A stretch of DNA of 64,000 nt from an uncultured Massilia sp. (GCF_913773735.1 NZ_CAJYEB010000043.1:23097-87096), one strand, 5' to 3'. Shown: positions 42,170 through 51,441, counted from the stretch's first letter. The notes: generated from the sequence alone by a model not told the origin. Made by a program: numbers and translations.

Positions 42170-43033
42170 TCAGTCGGACAGGGAATCGCGCAGGTTGCGC
42201 AGGTCGCGGCCGTAGCCGGCCAGCAGCTTGCGCACCTCGTCGCCGCGCAGGTCGTTCAGGTGCTCGCGCATCTTCTGGTGGCCCAGCGCCACCTTGGTCA
42301 GGCCCTGCAGGGCGGCGTCGTAGCGCTTGTCGACCAGCCGGTACTCGGTCGACTTGTTCAGGTAGTGCACCTTGGCCAGCGTCACCAGCATGCGGTCGGC
42401 GTTCCTGCTCGAGAACGGGATCTCGACGTCGAAGATGCCCAGTACCGTCTTCTTCTCGTTCTCGTTGGTCTTGGCGTACAGGCGGGTCAGGGCGATCATC
42501 GCTTCCAGCAGCACCTGCACGTCGGCGTCGCCGTCGCGCACCATGGTTTCCACGCTGCGGTTCTGGTAGCCGGACGCGATCACCCGCGTCAGCAGCCGCG
42601 TCAGGCCGGTGTAGGCGGCGACGTGGCGCTGCTGCAGGCCGGATTCGGCGTTCGCCTTCAGCCCGTTGCCGAGGTCATCGATGCGCTCGGATAGGTCGTA
42701 GCGGGCGTCGCCGGCCAGCACGCCGAGCGTCTGCATGTACAGCACCACGCTTTTCTGGATGCTGACGAAGTCGTCGTAGACGGCGCGCCGGCGCGCATCG
42801 TTCTCTTTCGCGATGCGGTCGGCGGCGGGCGACAGGTAGGGCTGCTCGCGCTCGTAGGTGTCGCGGTAGCGGCGCGACAGCTCGCCGTACCCGCCCAGGC
42901 GCGCCGAGGCGTCGGCGAAGTCGCGCACCTCGGCCAGGCTGACCGGGCCGTTGCTGGCGCAGCCGCCCAGCAGCAGCGCGCAGGCGAGCAGGAGCAGGAA
43001 GGAACAACGCGAGGACAGGCGGCGGAAATCCAT
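42170..43033 (-). CDS. helical lipoprotein, unknown function
   Basis: A 287-residue lipoprotein (lipobox LLGGC, Cys25). The mature protein is nearly all alpha helix with charged heptads and no further membrane segment; there is no catalytic motif I can name. AAAGGA precedes the ATG. It forms a two-gene unit with the downstream Pro-Thr protein, so the two products may interact at the inner face of the envelope (inference). Confidence 0.8.
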   Translation of the reverse strand: MDFRRLSSRCSFLLLLACALLLGGCASNGPVSLAEVRDFADASARLGGYGELSRRYRDTYEREQPYLSPAADRIAKENDARRRAVYDDFVSIQKSVVLYMQTLGVLAGDARYDLSERIDDLGNGLKANAESGLQQRHVAAYTGLTRLLTRVIASGYQNRSVETMVRDGDADVQVLLEAMIALTRLYAKTNENEKKTVLGIFDVEIPFSSRNADRMLVTLAKVHYLNKSTEYRLVDKRYDAALQGLTKVALGHQKMREHLNDLRGDEVRKLLAGYGRDLRNLRDSLSD

Positions 43034-43143
43034 GGGTCCTTTCTGGTCGGCAAATGGCCGTGCCCGAAAAGCCCCATTTTTTCAAAGCTGCCGTGCGCCG
43101 ATATTGCCCAAGCTCAAGAGCTTGAGCGATACGCGCCTAACCG

Positions 43144-43929
43144 TCAGCGCGCCGGCGCCAGTCGCTCGCGCCAGCCCAGGCCGGCGACGGTGTCGCCGCG
43201 CGGGTGGTATTCGCAGCCGACCCAGCCGTCGTAGCCGAGCTCGTCGAGCAGGCCGAACAGGAAGGGATAGTTGATTTCGCCGGTGCCCGGTTCGTGGCGG
43301 CCCGGCACGTCGGCGACCTGGATGTGGCGCACCAGCGGCAGCAGTTCGCGCAGCGTGTGCGCCAGGTCGCCTTCCATGCGCTGCATGTGGTAGACGTCAT
43401 ACTGCAGGAACAGGTTGTCGACGGCGCATTCGGCGACGATGGCGGCGGCTTGCCGGCTGTGCGTCAGGAAGTAGCCGGGGACGTCGCGGTCGTTGATCGG
43501 CTCGATCAGGAGGTCGATGCCGTGCGGCGCCAGCCTGGCGGCGGCGAAGCGCAGGTTGTCGACGAACGTCGCGTGGGCGCGTTCCGGCGCCACGGCCGGG
43601 TGCAGCTTGCCGGCCAGGCAGTGCAGGCGTTTCACGCCCAGCTCGACGGCGTATTCGAGCGCCAGTTCGACGCTGTCCTGGAATTCGCCGATGCGGCGCG
43701 GATCGCAGGCCATGCCGCGCTCGCCCGCCGCCCAGTCGCCGGCCGGCAGGTTGTGCAGCACCAGTTCCAGCTGGTAGCGTTGCAGGCGGCCGAGGATCTG
43801 CTCCGTCTCGAAGGCGTAGGGAAACAGGAATTCGACGCCGTCGAAGCCCGCCGCGCGGGCCGCGGCGAAGCGTTCGAGGAAGCCGAGATCGTTGAACAGC
43901 AGGCTCAGGTTGGCGGCGAAACGGGGCAT
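43144..43929 (-). CDS. hyi: hydroxypyruvate isomerase / 2-oxo-tetronate isomerase
   Basis: A 261-residue TIM-barrel sugar isomerase of the Hyi/OtnI family. Motifs: ANLSLLFNDLGFLERFAAA at the N-terminus, GFDGVEFLFPY, HNLPAGDWAAGERG, the metal ligands in IEPINDRDVPGYFL, YDVYHMQ and the C-terminal VGCEYHPRGDT. It interconverts hydroxypyruvate and tartronate semialdehyde or a C4 analogue. No glyoxylate carboligase or tartronate reductase gene is adjacent. Confidence 0.92.
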   Translation of the reverse strand: MPRFAANLSLLFNDLGFLERFAAARAAGFDGVEFLFPYAFETEQILGRLQRYQLELVLHNLPAGDWAAGERGMACDPRRIGEFQDSVELALEYAVELGVKRLHCLAGKLHPAVAPERAHATFVDNLRFAAARLAPHGIDLLIEPINDRDVPGYFLTHSRQAAAIVAECAVDNLFLQYDVYHMQRMEGDLAHTLRELLPLVRHIQVADVPGRHEPGTGEINYPFLFGLLDELGYDGWVGCEYHPRGDTVAGLGWRERLAPAR

Positions 43930-44022
43930 GGGGGCTCTTCTTGTTTATTGAACGAAACAGCCCTCCATGCTAGCCGATTTGCCGCCGCCACGCCGCGCGC
44001 CGCGCGCGCGTCGGACGCCTGC

Positions 44023-45318
44023 TCAGCCGTTTGTCGGCGCGCTCGCCGCCGGCGCATCGTCGAGCGCGCGCATCGGCGTGAACAGCCAGGCCAGCAGCGC
44101 GGCGCCGGCCAGGCCCAGGCCTGCGCCGGCGAACAGCGTGCCGAGCGCGATGCGCGCGGCCAGCCAGCCGGCCAGCGAGGCCGCCAGCGGCGCCAGGCCC
44201 ATGAAGATGAACATGAAGATGCTCATCATGCGCCCCAGCATGGCTTGCGGCACGCGTTGCTGCAGCCAGGTGAACACCGCCACGTTGACGAAGCCGCCCA
44301 GCACGCCGATGGCGACGTTGACGACCATGCCCTGCCAGCTGGCGGTGATGAACCCCAGCGGCACCAGCAGCAGGCCGACGACGGCGTCCACCGCCAGCAG
44401 CGTCGTGCCCAGGTTGCCGAGCCGGCGCCGGCCCCACATGCCGGACAGGGCCATGCCCGCCAGCGCGCCGGCGCCGTGCGCGCCCATCAACAGGGCCAGC
44501 GCGGACGCGCCGTGCAGGCGCTCGTTCGCCAGCAGCGGCAGCGCCACCTGCATGATGCCGCCGACGATGCAGGCGCACAGTCCCCAGTAGACGAAGCAGG
44601 TGCGCAGCGTGCGGTCGCGCCAGACCAGCGCGAGTCCCGCGCCGATGGCGCGCAGCACCGGCTGCGGCGGCGCCGCCGCCACCGTGCGCGGCCGGACCCG
44701 GGCCAGGGTCCACGCCGACAGCGCATAGGTGAAGGCGTCGACGCCGAAGGCCAGCGCCAGGCCGCGCGCGCTGCCCATGCCGGCGCTGCCGTCGCCGCCC
44801 AGCACGAACAGCAGGCCGGCCAGCAGCGGCCCGGCCAGCGTGGTCACCTGGCGGATCGCCATCATCATGCCGTTGGCCGCCTGCAGGCGTTCCGGCGCGA
44901 TGGCGTGCGGTAGCATCGAGGTGCCGGCCGGGATGCTGAAGGCCGAGGCCAGCGACAGGCCCAGCGCCAGCGCCACCACGACCGGCAAGGTCGCCTGCGC
45001 CGTCCACACCAGCACGCACAGGATCGCGAGCAGGGCGGTGTTCACGTGCTTGGTCAGCATCAGCACGCGCTTGGGGGAATGGCGGTCGACCAGCGCGCCC
45101 CCGAACAGGATCAGCACGGCGCGCGGCACGCCCATCAGCGCCACGACCAGGCCCAGCGCGACCGGATCGCCGGTCAGCTTGAGCACCAGCCAGGGCAGGG
45201 CGATCAGGGTGAACTGGTCGCCCAGGGCGGAAACGGCGCCGCCGCCCATCAGCCAAGCGAAATTGGCGTCGCGCAGCAGCGCGCCCCGGCCGGCGGCCGC
45301 GTCCGCCCGGGCGTTCAT
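44023..45318 (-). CDS. major facilitator superfamily exporter
   Basis: A 431-residue transporter with about 12 membrane segments, of the MFS_3 (enterobactin exporter/macrolide efflux) type: NFAWLMGGGAVSALGDQFTLIALPWL at the start and LVDRHSPKRVLM as the loop 2-3 motif. Drug or metabolite efflux is likely. Its ATG overlaps the stop of the upstream MarR gene, so the regulator and the pump are one operon. Confidence 0.88.
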   Translation of the reverse strand: MNARADAAAGRGALLRDANFAWLMGGGAVSALGDQFTLIALPWLVLKLTGDPVALGLVVALMGVPRAVLILFGGALVDRHSPKRVLMLTKHVNTALLAILCVLVWTAQATLPVVVALALGLSLASAFSIPAGTSMLPHAIAPERLQAANGMMMAIRQVTTLAGPLLAGLLFVLGGDGSAGMGSARGLALAFGVDAFTYALSAWTLARVRPRTVAAAPPQPVLRAIGAGLALVWRDRTLRTCFVYWGLCACIVGGIMQVALPLLANERLHGASALALLMGAHGAGALAGMALSGMWGRRRLGNLGTTLLAVDAVVGLLLVPLGFITASWQGMVVNVAIGVLGGFVNVAVFTWLQQRVPQAMLGRMMSIFMFIFMGLAPLAASLAGWLAARIALGTLFAGAGLGLAGAALLAWLFTPMRALDDAPAASAPTNG

Positions 45319-45752
45319 TGCGGCACGCCGGCGATCTGGGCCAGCAGCGCGGACGTCGCCTCGAGCTGGGCGCGCGACGGGCCGCCCAGCACGGCGCGGC
45401 TGATGTTGTCGACGACGACCGTCGCGTTGGTGACCAGTTCGGCCCCTGCCGGCGTGATGATCGCGTAGCCGACGCGGGCGTCGCGCGGGTCGCTCTGGCG
45501 CCCGACGAGGCCGATCTTTTCCAGCGGCAGCAGCGAGCGGGTGACGCCGGACGCGGTCAGGCCCAGCTTGTCGGCCAGGTCGACGCGGCGCAGGCGCCCG
45601 CCCGGCGCCTGCTGCAGGTGCCGCAACAGCTGGTAGTCGGCGAAGCTGATGCCGTGGTGGCCGCCCAGCGCGTTGTCGAGGCGGCGCGACAGGGTCGCCC
45701 AGGCGCGCGCCATGCGCAGGGAGAATTCGGTGGTCAGGGTGTCGGTGCTCAT
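45315..45752 (-). CDS. MarR-family transcriptional regulator
   Basis: A 145-residue dimeric winged-helix repressor: ISFADYQLLRHL, the recognition helix LGLTASGVTRSLLPLEKIGL, and the wing VGRQSDPRDARVGYAIIT. It probably represses its own operon with the efflux pump and releases DNA when it binds a phenolic or drug ligand. Two matching 12-bp palindromes lie 26 and 70 bp upstream. Confidence 0.92.
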   Translation of the reverse strand: MSTDTLTTEFSLRMARAWATLSRRLDNALGGHHGISFADYQLLRHLQQAPGGRLRRVDLADKLGLTASGVTRSLLPLEKIGLVGRQSDPRDARVGYAIITPAGAELVTNATVVVDNISRAVLGGPSRAQLEATSALLAQIAGVPQ

Positions 45753-45777
45753 GGGGCCTCCAGTGTTTGCGTGATGG

Positions 45778-45833
45778 TTGAGTGATCAAGTATATGTGCT
45801 CTTGCAATGGTTTGCAAGTACTTGAGTACTCAA
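45778..45833 (-). promoter_or_regulatory. paired MarR operators
   Basis: TTGAGTGATCAA (45778-45789) and the perfect palindrome TTGAGTACTCAA (45822-45833), each followed by a TATATG-type sequence. The spacing is 44 bp, close to four helical turns. TTGA...TCAA fits MarR-type sites. Confidence 0.7.
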
Positions 45834-45861
45834 CTATATGTCGCTTGTGGGACCCGAACAA

Positions 45862-45945
45862 CGTCGCCCCGCCGCAGGACGGGGCCCAGGTTTTCAGCGC
45901 AGTCGAAACGCGCGAAATTGGGCCCCGTCCTGCGACGGGGCGACG
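45862..45945. repeat. paired GC-rich inverted repeat (BIME-like)
   Basis: Arms 45862-45888 and 45919-45945 are reverse complements at 26 of 27 positions (core CCGCAGGACGGGGC), separated by 30 bp. Each arm is itself a hairpin. It lies between marR and the end of rhlE. Confidence 0.8.
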
Positions 45946-45982
45946 GTCTTGCTACCAGCGGTAAACCGGAAGCGCCAGGGGA

Positions 45983-47500
45983 TCAGCGTTCGCCGCCCGA
46001 GCGCTGGCCGGCCGGGCGCGGGCCGCGGCCCTGGCCGCCGCGGTTGCCGCCGCCACCGTTGCCGCCGTTACCATTGCCGCGGCTGGCCGGCTGGCCGCCG
46101 CGGCCCGACAGCAGCGCCGCGGCATTGCCGCCGCTGCGCGCACCGCCGCCGTTGCCGCCGCCCGCGCCGCTGCGCTGGCCCGACGGTGCCGCCTGGCCGC
46201 GCGGCTTGCCGCCGTTGCCGCCATTGCCACCGTTGCCGGCATTGCCGCCGCCACCGGCCGCACGGTTGCCGCCCGGCCGGCCGCCGCCGCGGTTGGCGTG
46301 GCCCGGGGCGCCGCTGCGCAGCTGGATCGGCTGCGCCTTGGCGGTCGGATCCGGCTCGAAGCCCGTGATCACTTCACGCGGCAGCGTCTGCTTGATCAGC
46401 TTCTCGATGTCCTTCAGCATCTGGTGCTCGTCCACGCAGACCAGCGACACGGCTTCGCCGGTGGCGCCGGCGCGGCCGGTGCGGCCGATGCGGTGGACGT
46501 AGTCTTCCGGCACGTTCGGCAGGTCGTAGTTGACCACGTGCGGCAGCTGGTCGATGTCGATGCCGCGCGCCGCGATGTCGGTGGCGACCAGCGCGGTCAG
46601 GCTGCCGTCCTTGAACTCGGCCAGCGCCTTGGTGCGCGCGGACTGGCTCTTGTTGCCGTGGATCGCCATCGCGCCGATGCCGTCCTTGCCCAGCTGTTCG
46701 ACCAGCTTGTTGGCGCCGTGCTTGGTGCGGGTGAAGACCAGCACCTGCTTCCAGTCGTTGGTCTTGATCAGGTGCGCCAGCATCGGGTGCTTTTTGTCGC
46801 GGTCGACCGGGTGGATCTTCTGGGCGATCACTTCCACGGTCGAGTTGCGGCGCGCCACTTCGATCATGGCCGGGTTGTCCAGCAGGCGGTCGGCCAGGGC
46901 CTTGATCTCGTCCGAGAACGTGGCCGAGAACAGCAGGTTCTGGCGCTGCGGCGGCAGCACGGCCAGCACCTTGCGGATGTCGTGGATGAAGCCCATGTCG
47001 AGCATGCGGTCGGCTTCGTCCAGCACCAGGATCTCGATCTTGTCGAGCTTGATGGTGCCCTGGGACACGTGGTCGAGCAGGCGGCCCGGGGTGGCGACCA
47101 GGATGTCGACGCCGTTGGCCAGCATCTTGATCTGCGGGTGGATGCCGACGCCGCCGAAGATCACGGCGGAATTCAGGTTCAGGTATTTGGCGTAGATGCG
47201 GACGTTTTCCTCGACCTGGGCGGCCAGTTCGCGGGTCGGGGCCAGCACCAGGGCGCGGATGGCGCGCTTGGAGGTCTTGTTGGTCAGCGCCGCGCCGACC
47301 TTGTCGGTCGACAGGCGGTGCAGCATGGGCAGCGTGAAGCCGGCGGTCTTGCCGGTGCCGGTCTGGGCGCCGGCCAGCAGGTCGCCGCCGCCGAGGACGG
47401 CCGGGATGGCCTGGGCCTGGATCGGGGTCGGGGCGGTATAGCCAGCTTCAGTGACGGCGCGCACGATGGCGTCGGACAGACCGAGAGTATTGAATGACAT
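45983..47500 (-). CDS. rhlE: ATP-dependent DEAD-box RNA helicase RhlE
   Basis: A 505-residue helicase acting in ribosome assembly and RNA turnover. Q motif near 22-28, Walker A AQTGTGKT (45-52), PTRELA (88-93), DEAD (161-164), SAT (192-194) and HRIGRTGR (about 343-350) are all intact. The C-terminal 100 residues are a Gly/Asn/Arg-rich disordered tail (repeats of NGG and RGG type) suited to RNA binding or condensate formation. A leader of more than 100 bases precedes it. Confidence 0.95.
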   Translation of the reverse strand: MSFNTLGLSDAIVRAVTEAGYTAPTPIQAQAIPAVLGGGDLLAGAQTGTGKTAGFTLPMLHRLSTDKVGAALTNKTSKRAIRALVLAPTRELAAQVEENVRIYAKYLNLNSAVIFGGVGIHPQIKMLANGVDILVATPGRLLDHVSQGTIKLDKIEILVLDEADRMLDMGFIHDIRKVLAVLPPQRQNLLFSATFSDEIKALADRLLDNPAMIEVARRNSTVEVIAQKIHPVDRDKKHPMLAHLIKTNDWKQVLVFTRTKHGANKLVEQLGKDGIGAMAIHGNKSQSARTKALAEFKDGSLTALVATDIAARGIDIDQLPHVVNYDLPNVPEDYVHRIGRTGRAGATGEAVSLVCVDEHQMLKDIEKLIKQTLPREVITGFEPDPTAKAQPIQLRSGAPGHANRGGGRPGGNRAAGGGGNAGNGGNGGNGGKPRGQAAPSGQRSGAGGGNGGGARSGGNAAALLSGRGGQPASRGNGNGGNGGGGNRGGQGRGPRPAGQRSGGER

Positions 47501-47861
47501 AGGTTTTCTATAGGGATCGGCCCGTCGCCCGGCAAAGGGCGCCAGTCCAGCCGATCGGATTGCACGACACAGGGTGGCCGGTACTGGAGCCGGACCGCCA
47601 AGACGCCACCGGCGGCGACATGCCGCGGCAACGTGGATTATTTAAAAATATTTCGCTAAGGAAATTCTAGCGCGGCTGGCGCCGCCAGGGCGCGCCGGTG
47701 CGGGCGGGGAGGCATGGCGCCTCGTGGACGATGGCGGGCTTGCACGAAGCCCGCGGCGGAAAATGCCGCGCGGCCAAGCAGGCCCGCGGCACTCCCCGGA
47801 CTTACACGGGGGCGTATTCTACGCGAAAGGCGCAAAGCCCGCCGTCGGCCGGGAAAAAGGA
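47501..47861. other. 361-bp intergenic region between rhlE and suhB
   Basis: It holds the rhlE leader with an AT-rich block near 47638-47660 that is the likely promoter, then GC-rich sequence with a possible weak stem near 47749-47771 behind suhB. No gene seen. Confidence 0.55.
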
Positions 47862-48653
47862 TCAGCCTGCGAACGGCGTCAGCAGGTTGACCATGCCGGC
47901 GAAGACCTTCGGGCCGGCGGCGATCACGTCGCCCTTGTTCAGGTACTGCGATTCGCCGTTGAACTCGCCGACGATGCCGCCGGCTTCGGTCACCAGCAGC
48001 GAGCCGGCCGCGATGTCCCAGATCTTCAGGCCCTTCTCGAAGAAGCCGTCGACGCGGCCGGCGGCCACGTTGGCCAGCTCCAGCGCGGCCGAGCCGCCCG
48101 AGCGCACGCCGTGGCAGCGCGCCGCCACGACTTCGTACATGCGCAGGTACTCGGCCAGCTGGCGCGGCTCGGCGCCGTGGCCGGCGCCGATCAGGGCCTT
48201 GTTGATGCGGTCCGGGTTGCGCACGCGGATGCGCTTGTCGTTCAGGTAGGAGCCGCCGCCTTTCGAGGCGGTGAACAGGTCGTTGCGCACCGGGTCGTAG
48301 ATCACGGCCTGGGTGATCACGCCGCGCTGCTGCAGCGCGATCGAGATGCAGAAGTTCGGATAGCCGTGCAGGAAGTTGGTGGTGCCGTCGATCGGATCGA
48401 TGATCCAGACGTATTCGCTCTCGTCGTTCAGGTTGCTCGACGCGCCGGTCTCTTCGCCCAGGATCGCGTGGTCGGGGTAGGCTTTCAGCAGCGTCTCGAC
48501 GATGGCCTGTTCCGCCGCCTGGTCGATGTCGGTGACGAAGTTGTTATGGCTTTTTTCGCTGATGGTGATGCGATCGAGGTCGAACGAGGCGCGGTTGATG
48601 ACGGTCGCGGCGCGGCGGGCGGCCTTGATGGCCGTGTTGAGCATTGGGTGCAT
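47862..48653 (-). CDS. suhB: inositol monophosphatase family protein SuhB
   Basis: A 263-residue Mg-dependent phosphatase; SuhB also aids rRNA transcription antitermination in E. coli. Metal and substrate residues: Glu67 in GEETG, IDPIDGTTNFLHGYP (Asp86, Asp89) and the C-terminal WDIAAGSLL. Normal length. It is divergent from trmJ, an arrangement seen in other betaproteobacteria. Confidence 0.93.
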   Translation of the reverse strand: MHPMLNTAIKAARRAATVINRASFDLDRITISEKSHNNFVTDIDQAAEQAIVETLLKAYPDHAILGEETGASSNLNDESEYVWIIDPIDGTTNFLHGYPNFCISIALQQRGVITQAVIYDPVRNDLFTASKGGGSYLNDKRIRVRNPDRINKALIGAGHGAEPRQLAEYLRMYEVVAARCHGVRSGGSAALELANVAAGRVDGFFEKGLKIWDIAAGSLLVTEAGGIVGEFNGESQYLNKGDVIAAGPKVFAGMVNLLTPFAG

Positions 48654-48816
48654 GAAAGCTTCCGTAAATAAATGCTGACGCCCACCGCGCGCTGGCGCCG
48701 TGAACGATCTGGACGAGAGAAAATTATAAAGAGCAAAGCTGTGCCGAAGCCGTTAAAATCGCGGACCTTGCAGCCCGTATTCCAACGCTCGTCACCGCGC
48801 GATGCCGCTATTGTAA

Positions 48817-49569
48817 ATGAACCCGACCGAAACTGATATATCTCTTTTCAAACGCCTGCGTTTTGTGTTAGTGGAAACCAGTCGTGCCGGTAACGTCGGC
48901 TCGGTGGCGCGCGCCATGAAGACGATGGGTTTCAGCGACCTGGTGCTGGTGTCGCCGCGCTGCGAGGCGCCGCTGCAGGATCCGGAAGCGGTCGCCTTCG
49001 CCAGCGGCGCCATCGACGTGCTGCAGGGCGCGCGCATCGTCGGCAACATCGCCGAGGCGCTGGACGGCTGCAATTTCGCCGCGGCCGTCTCGGCGCGCCT
49101 GCGCGAATTCTCGCCGCCGGTGTGGACCCCGCGCGCCTTCTCCGCGCACGCGGCGGGCCACGCCGACCTGCGTCCGGCCGTCATCCTGGGCAACGAGCGC
49201 GTCGGCCTGCCGAACCAGATCGTGGAGCAGTGCAATATCCTGATCAACATTCCGGCCAACCCGGACTATGCCTCGCTGAACCTGTCGCAGGCGGCCCAGG
49301 TGCTGGCCTACGAATGCCGGCTGGCGGCGCAGGGCGAGAACCGCACGCAGGAAGGCGTGGGCTTCCACGGCGAAGCGGCGAGCGTGGCGCAGATCGAGGG
49401 CATGTACGCCCACCTGGAAGAAGCGCTGGTCGCGATCGGCTTCCTGAACGCCGACAACCCGAAGAAGCTGATGCCGCGCCTGAAACGCCTGTTCGCCCGC
49501 ACCCAGCTCGAAACCGAAGAAGTCAACATCCTGCGCGGCATCGCACGCCAGATGCTGCGCAAAGACTGA
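48817..49569 (+). CDS. trmJ: tRNA (cytidine/uridine-2'-O-)-methyltransferase TrmJ
   Basis: A 250-residue SPOUT methyltransferase that modifies position 32 of tRNA using S-adenosylmethionine. It has the N-terminal FVLVETSRAGNVGSVARAMK, the knot motifs ILGNERVGLPNQ and IPANPDYASLNLSQAAQVL, and the C-terminal extension typical of TrmJ (EEALVAIGFLN... RLKRLFARTQLE). A repeat element follows the stop by 8 bp. Confidence 0.94.
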   Translation: MNPTETDISLFKRLRFVLVETSRAGNVGSVARAMKTMGFSDLVLVSPRCEAPLQDPEAVAFASGAIDVLQGARIVGNIAEALDGCNFAAAVSARLREFSPPVWTPRAFSAHAAGHADLRPAVILGNERVGLPNQIVEQCNILINIPANPDYASLNLSQAAQVLAYECRLAAQGENRTQEGVGFHGEAASVAQIEGMYAHLEEALVAIGFLNADNPKKLMPRLKRLFARTQLETEEVNILRGIARQMLRKD

Positions 49570-49577
49570 CCTCCATC

Positions 49578-49624
49578 AAACCGGGGTCAGAGCCGGGGTC
49601 AGAGCCGGGCTCTGACCCCGGTTT
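49578..49624. repeat. CCGGGGTCAGAG-type element, head-to-head form
   Basis: AAACCGGGGTCAGAGCC, a second core unit, and then the inverse GGCTCTGACCCCGGTTT with no spacer, giving a 47-bp hairpin behind trmJ. Confidence 0.8.
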
Positions 49625-49746
49625 GAGGCAGGTCGAGGAGTGGTTCTGCGGGGCTTGACGGCGCGGTGGCGGGTTTCGTTTACACTGCATGGCATGCCGA
49701 TTCTTTGCCCTTTCTTTCTTGCGCCTGCCGCGGCGCCGGCGGCGTG

Positions 49747-50667
49747 ATGGTCCGGAGCGCGCGTCGCCTGCTGCAGGGGATCCTGGTCCTGCAGGCCGTC
49801 TTTGCGCTGCTCGTCGCCGGCGCCGCGCTGGCGCTCGGGGCGCCGGCGTGGGCGGCGCTGCTCGCCGGCCTGGGGGGCGTCGTGCTGGTGCGGCTGGCGA
49901 TCAACCTGAACAATTTTCTGCTGTCGTCGCGCGCCGCGAGTCCCACGCCGGAGCCCTACCGCCTCGACTGGCGCGCACGCCTGCGCCTGTTTCTCGAGGA
50001 ATTTCGCTGCAGCATGCTGGTCACGTCCTGGCACGTGCCGCGCGGCCGCGCGGCGCTGCGCGTGCATGCGGACAGCACGCACCCGCCGGTATTGCTGATC
50101 CATGGTTATGGCTGCAACAGCGGCTACTGGGCCTGGCTGGTGCCGCTGCTGGATGCGGCGCGCATCAGCCATGCCGGCGTCGACCTGGAACCGGTCGGCG
50201 GCGACATCGACGACTTCGCGCAGCTGGTCGAGCAGCGCGTGCGCGCGCTGTGCGCCGCCACCGGCGCGCCGCAGGTGGCCATCGTCGCCCACAGCATGGG
50301 GGGACTGGTGGCGCGCGCCTGGATGCGCCGCTACGGCACGGCGCGCGTGGCGCGCGTGGTCACGCTCGGCTCGCCGCACCACGGCACCGCGCTGGCACGC
50401 TTCGGGCCGGGCACGAACGCCCTCCAGATGCGCATGGACAGCCCGTGGCTGCGCGCGCTGGCCGCCGCCGAGACGGCGCAGACGCGGGCGCTGGTCACGT
50501 CGATCTATACCCACCAGGACAATATCGTGTCGCCGCAGACCACGAGCGAGCTGCCCGGCGCGCGCAACATCGGCTTCGGCGGCGTCGGCCACGTGGCCCT
50601 CGGCCGCAACCCGCGCGTGCTGGCGGCGGTGATGCAGGAACTGGAGGCGCTGGAGGCGCTGGCCTGA
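49747..50667 (+). CDS. alpha/beta hydrolase, triacylglycerol lipase-like
   Basis: A 306-residue membrane-anchored hydrolase. Two N-terminal hydrophobic segments (about 9-32 and 36-56) precede the catalytic domain: oxyanion motif LLIHGYGCN (117-125), nucleophile Ser183 in AHSMGG, the acid in SIYTHQDNIVSP and the His in GFGGVGHVAL. LGSPHHGTALA is typical of LipA-type lipases. No foldase gene is adjacent. The start at 49747 is preceded only by a weak ribosome site. Confidence 0.87.
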   Translation: MVRSARRLLQGILVLQAVFALLVAGAALALGAPAWAALLAGLGGVVLVRLAINLNNFLLSSRAASPTPEPYRLDWRARLRLFLEEFRCSMLVTSWHVPRGRAALRVHADSTHPPVLLIHGYGCNSGYWAWLVPLLDAARISHAGVDLEPVGGDIDDFAQLVEQRVRALCAATGAPQVAIVAHSMGGLVARAWMRRYGTARVARVVTLGSPHHGTALARFGPGTNALQMRMDSPWLRALAAAETAQTRALVTSIYTHQDNIVSPQTTSELPGARNIGFGGVGHVALGRNPRVLAAVMQELEALEALA

Positions 50668-50722
50668 GCCGTCGGTGGCCGGCAGGCCCCGGTCGGTGAT
50701 ATCCTTGCGGAACAATCCAACC

Positions 50723-51418
50723 ATGCTGTCTTCCATGCAACAAAAAGCGCCACGCCGTACCCGCGAACGGATCCTCGAGCTGTCGCTCCGGCTGTTCAAC
50801 GAGTTCGGCGAACCGAACATCACGACGACCGTGATCGCCGAAGAGATGAACATCTCTCCGGGAAACCTGTATTACCACTTCCGCAACAAGGACGACATCG
50901 TCAATTCGATCTTCGTGCAGTTCGAGGCCGAGATCGAGCGCATCCTGACCGTACCGGCCGGGCGCCGCTCGAACATGGAAGACGTGTGGACCTACCTGCA
51001 CCTGATGTTCGAGCTGATCTGGAAGTACCGCTTCTTCTACCGCGACCTGAACGACCTGCTGTCGCGCAACCGCAAGCTGGAACTGCACTTCAAGGCGATC
51101 CTGGCGCACAAGATCAAGGTCGCGCGCCAGCTGTGCGAAGACCTGCGCAGCGAAGGCTCGCTGGAGGCCGGCGACGCCCAGATCGGCGCGATGGCGACCA
51201 ATATGGTGGTCGTGGCCACCTACTGGCTGTCCTACGAGTACGTGCGCAACCCGCGCAAGTACAGCGAGCAGCAGGCCATCGCCGACGCGCTGGCGCGCGG
51301 CTGCTACCAGGTGCTGTCGATGGTCGGTCCCTACCTGCGCGGCGAGACGCACGCGCTGTTCCAGCGCCTGTCCGAGGACTACCTGAAGAAGCTGCCGCCG
51401 GAAGCGCGCCAGGACTGA
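50723..51418 (+). CDS. TetR-family transcriptional regulator
   Basis: A 231-residue regulator with an N-terminal helix-turn-helix (RTRERILELSLRLFNEFG, then TTTVIAEEMNISPGNLYYHF) and a helical ligand domain with MFELIWKYRFFYRDLNDLL. This form, with the long C-terminus, matches regulators in Oxalobacteraceae and Burkholderiales whose targets are unknown. An ATG 12 bases downstream is also possible. 23 bp before the LOG gene, so probably co-transcribed. Confidence 0.88.
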   Translation: MLSSMQQKAPRRTRERILELSLRLFNEFGEPNITTTVIAEEMNISPGNLYYHFRNKDDIVNSIFVQFEAEIERILTVPAGRRSNMEDVWTYLHLMFELIWKYRFFYRDLNDLLSRNRKLELHFKAILAHKIKVARQLCEDLRSEGSLEAGDAQIGAMATNMVVVATYWLSYEYVRNPRKYSEQQAIADALARGCYQVLSMVGPYLRGETHALFQRLSEDYLKKLPPEARQD

Positions 51419-51441
51419 CCCTGCCCCCACCGAGAGAACCC

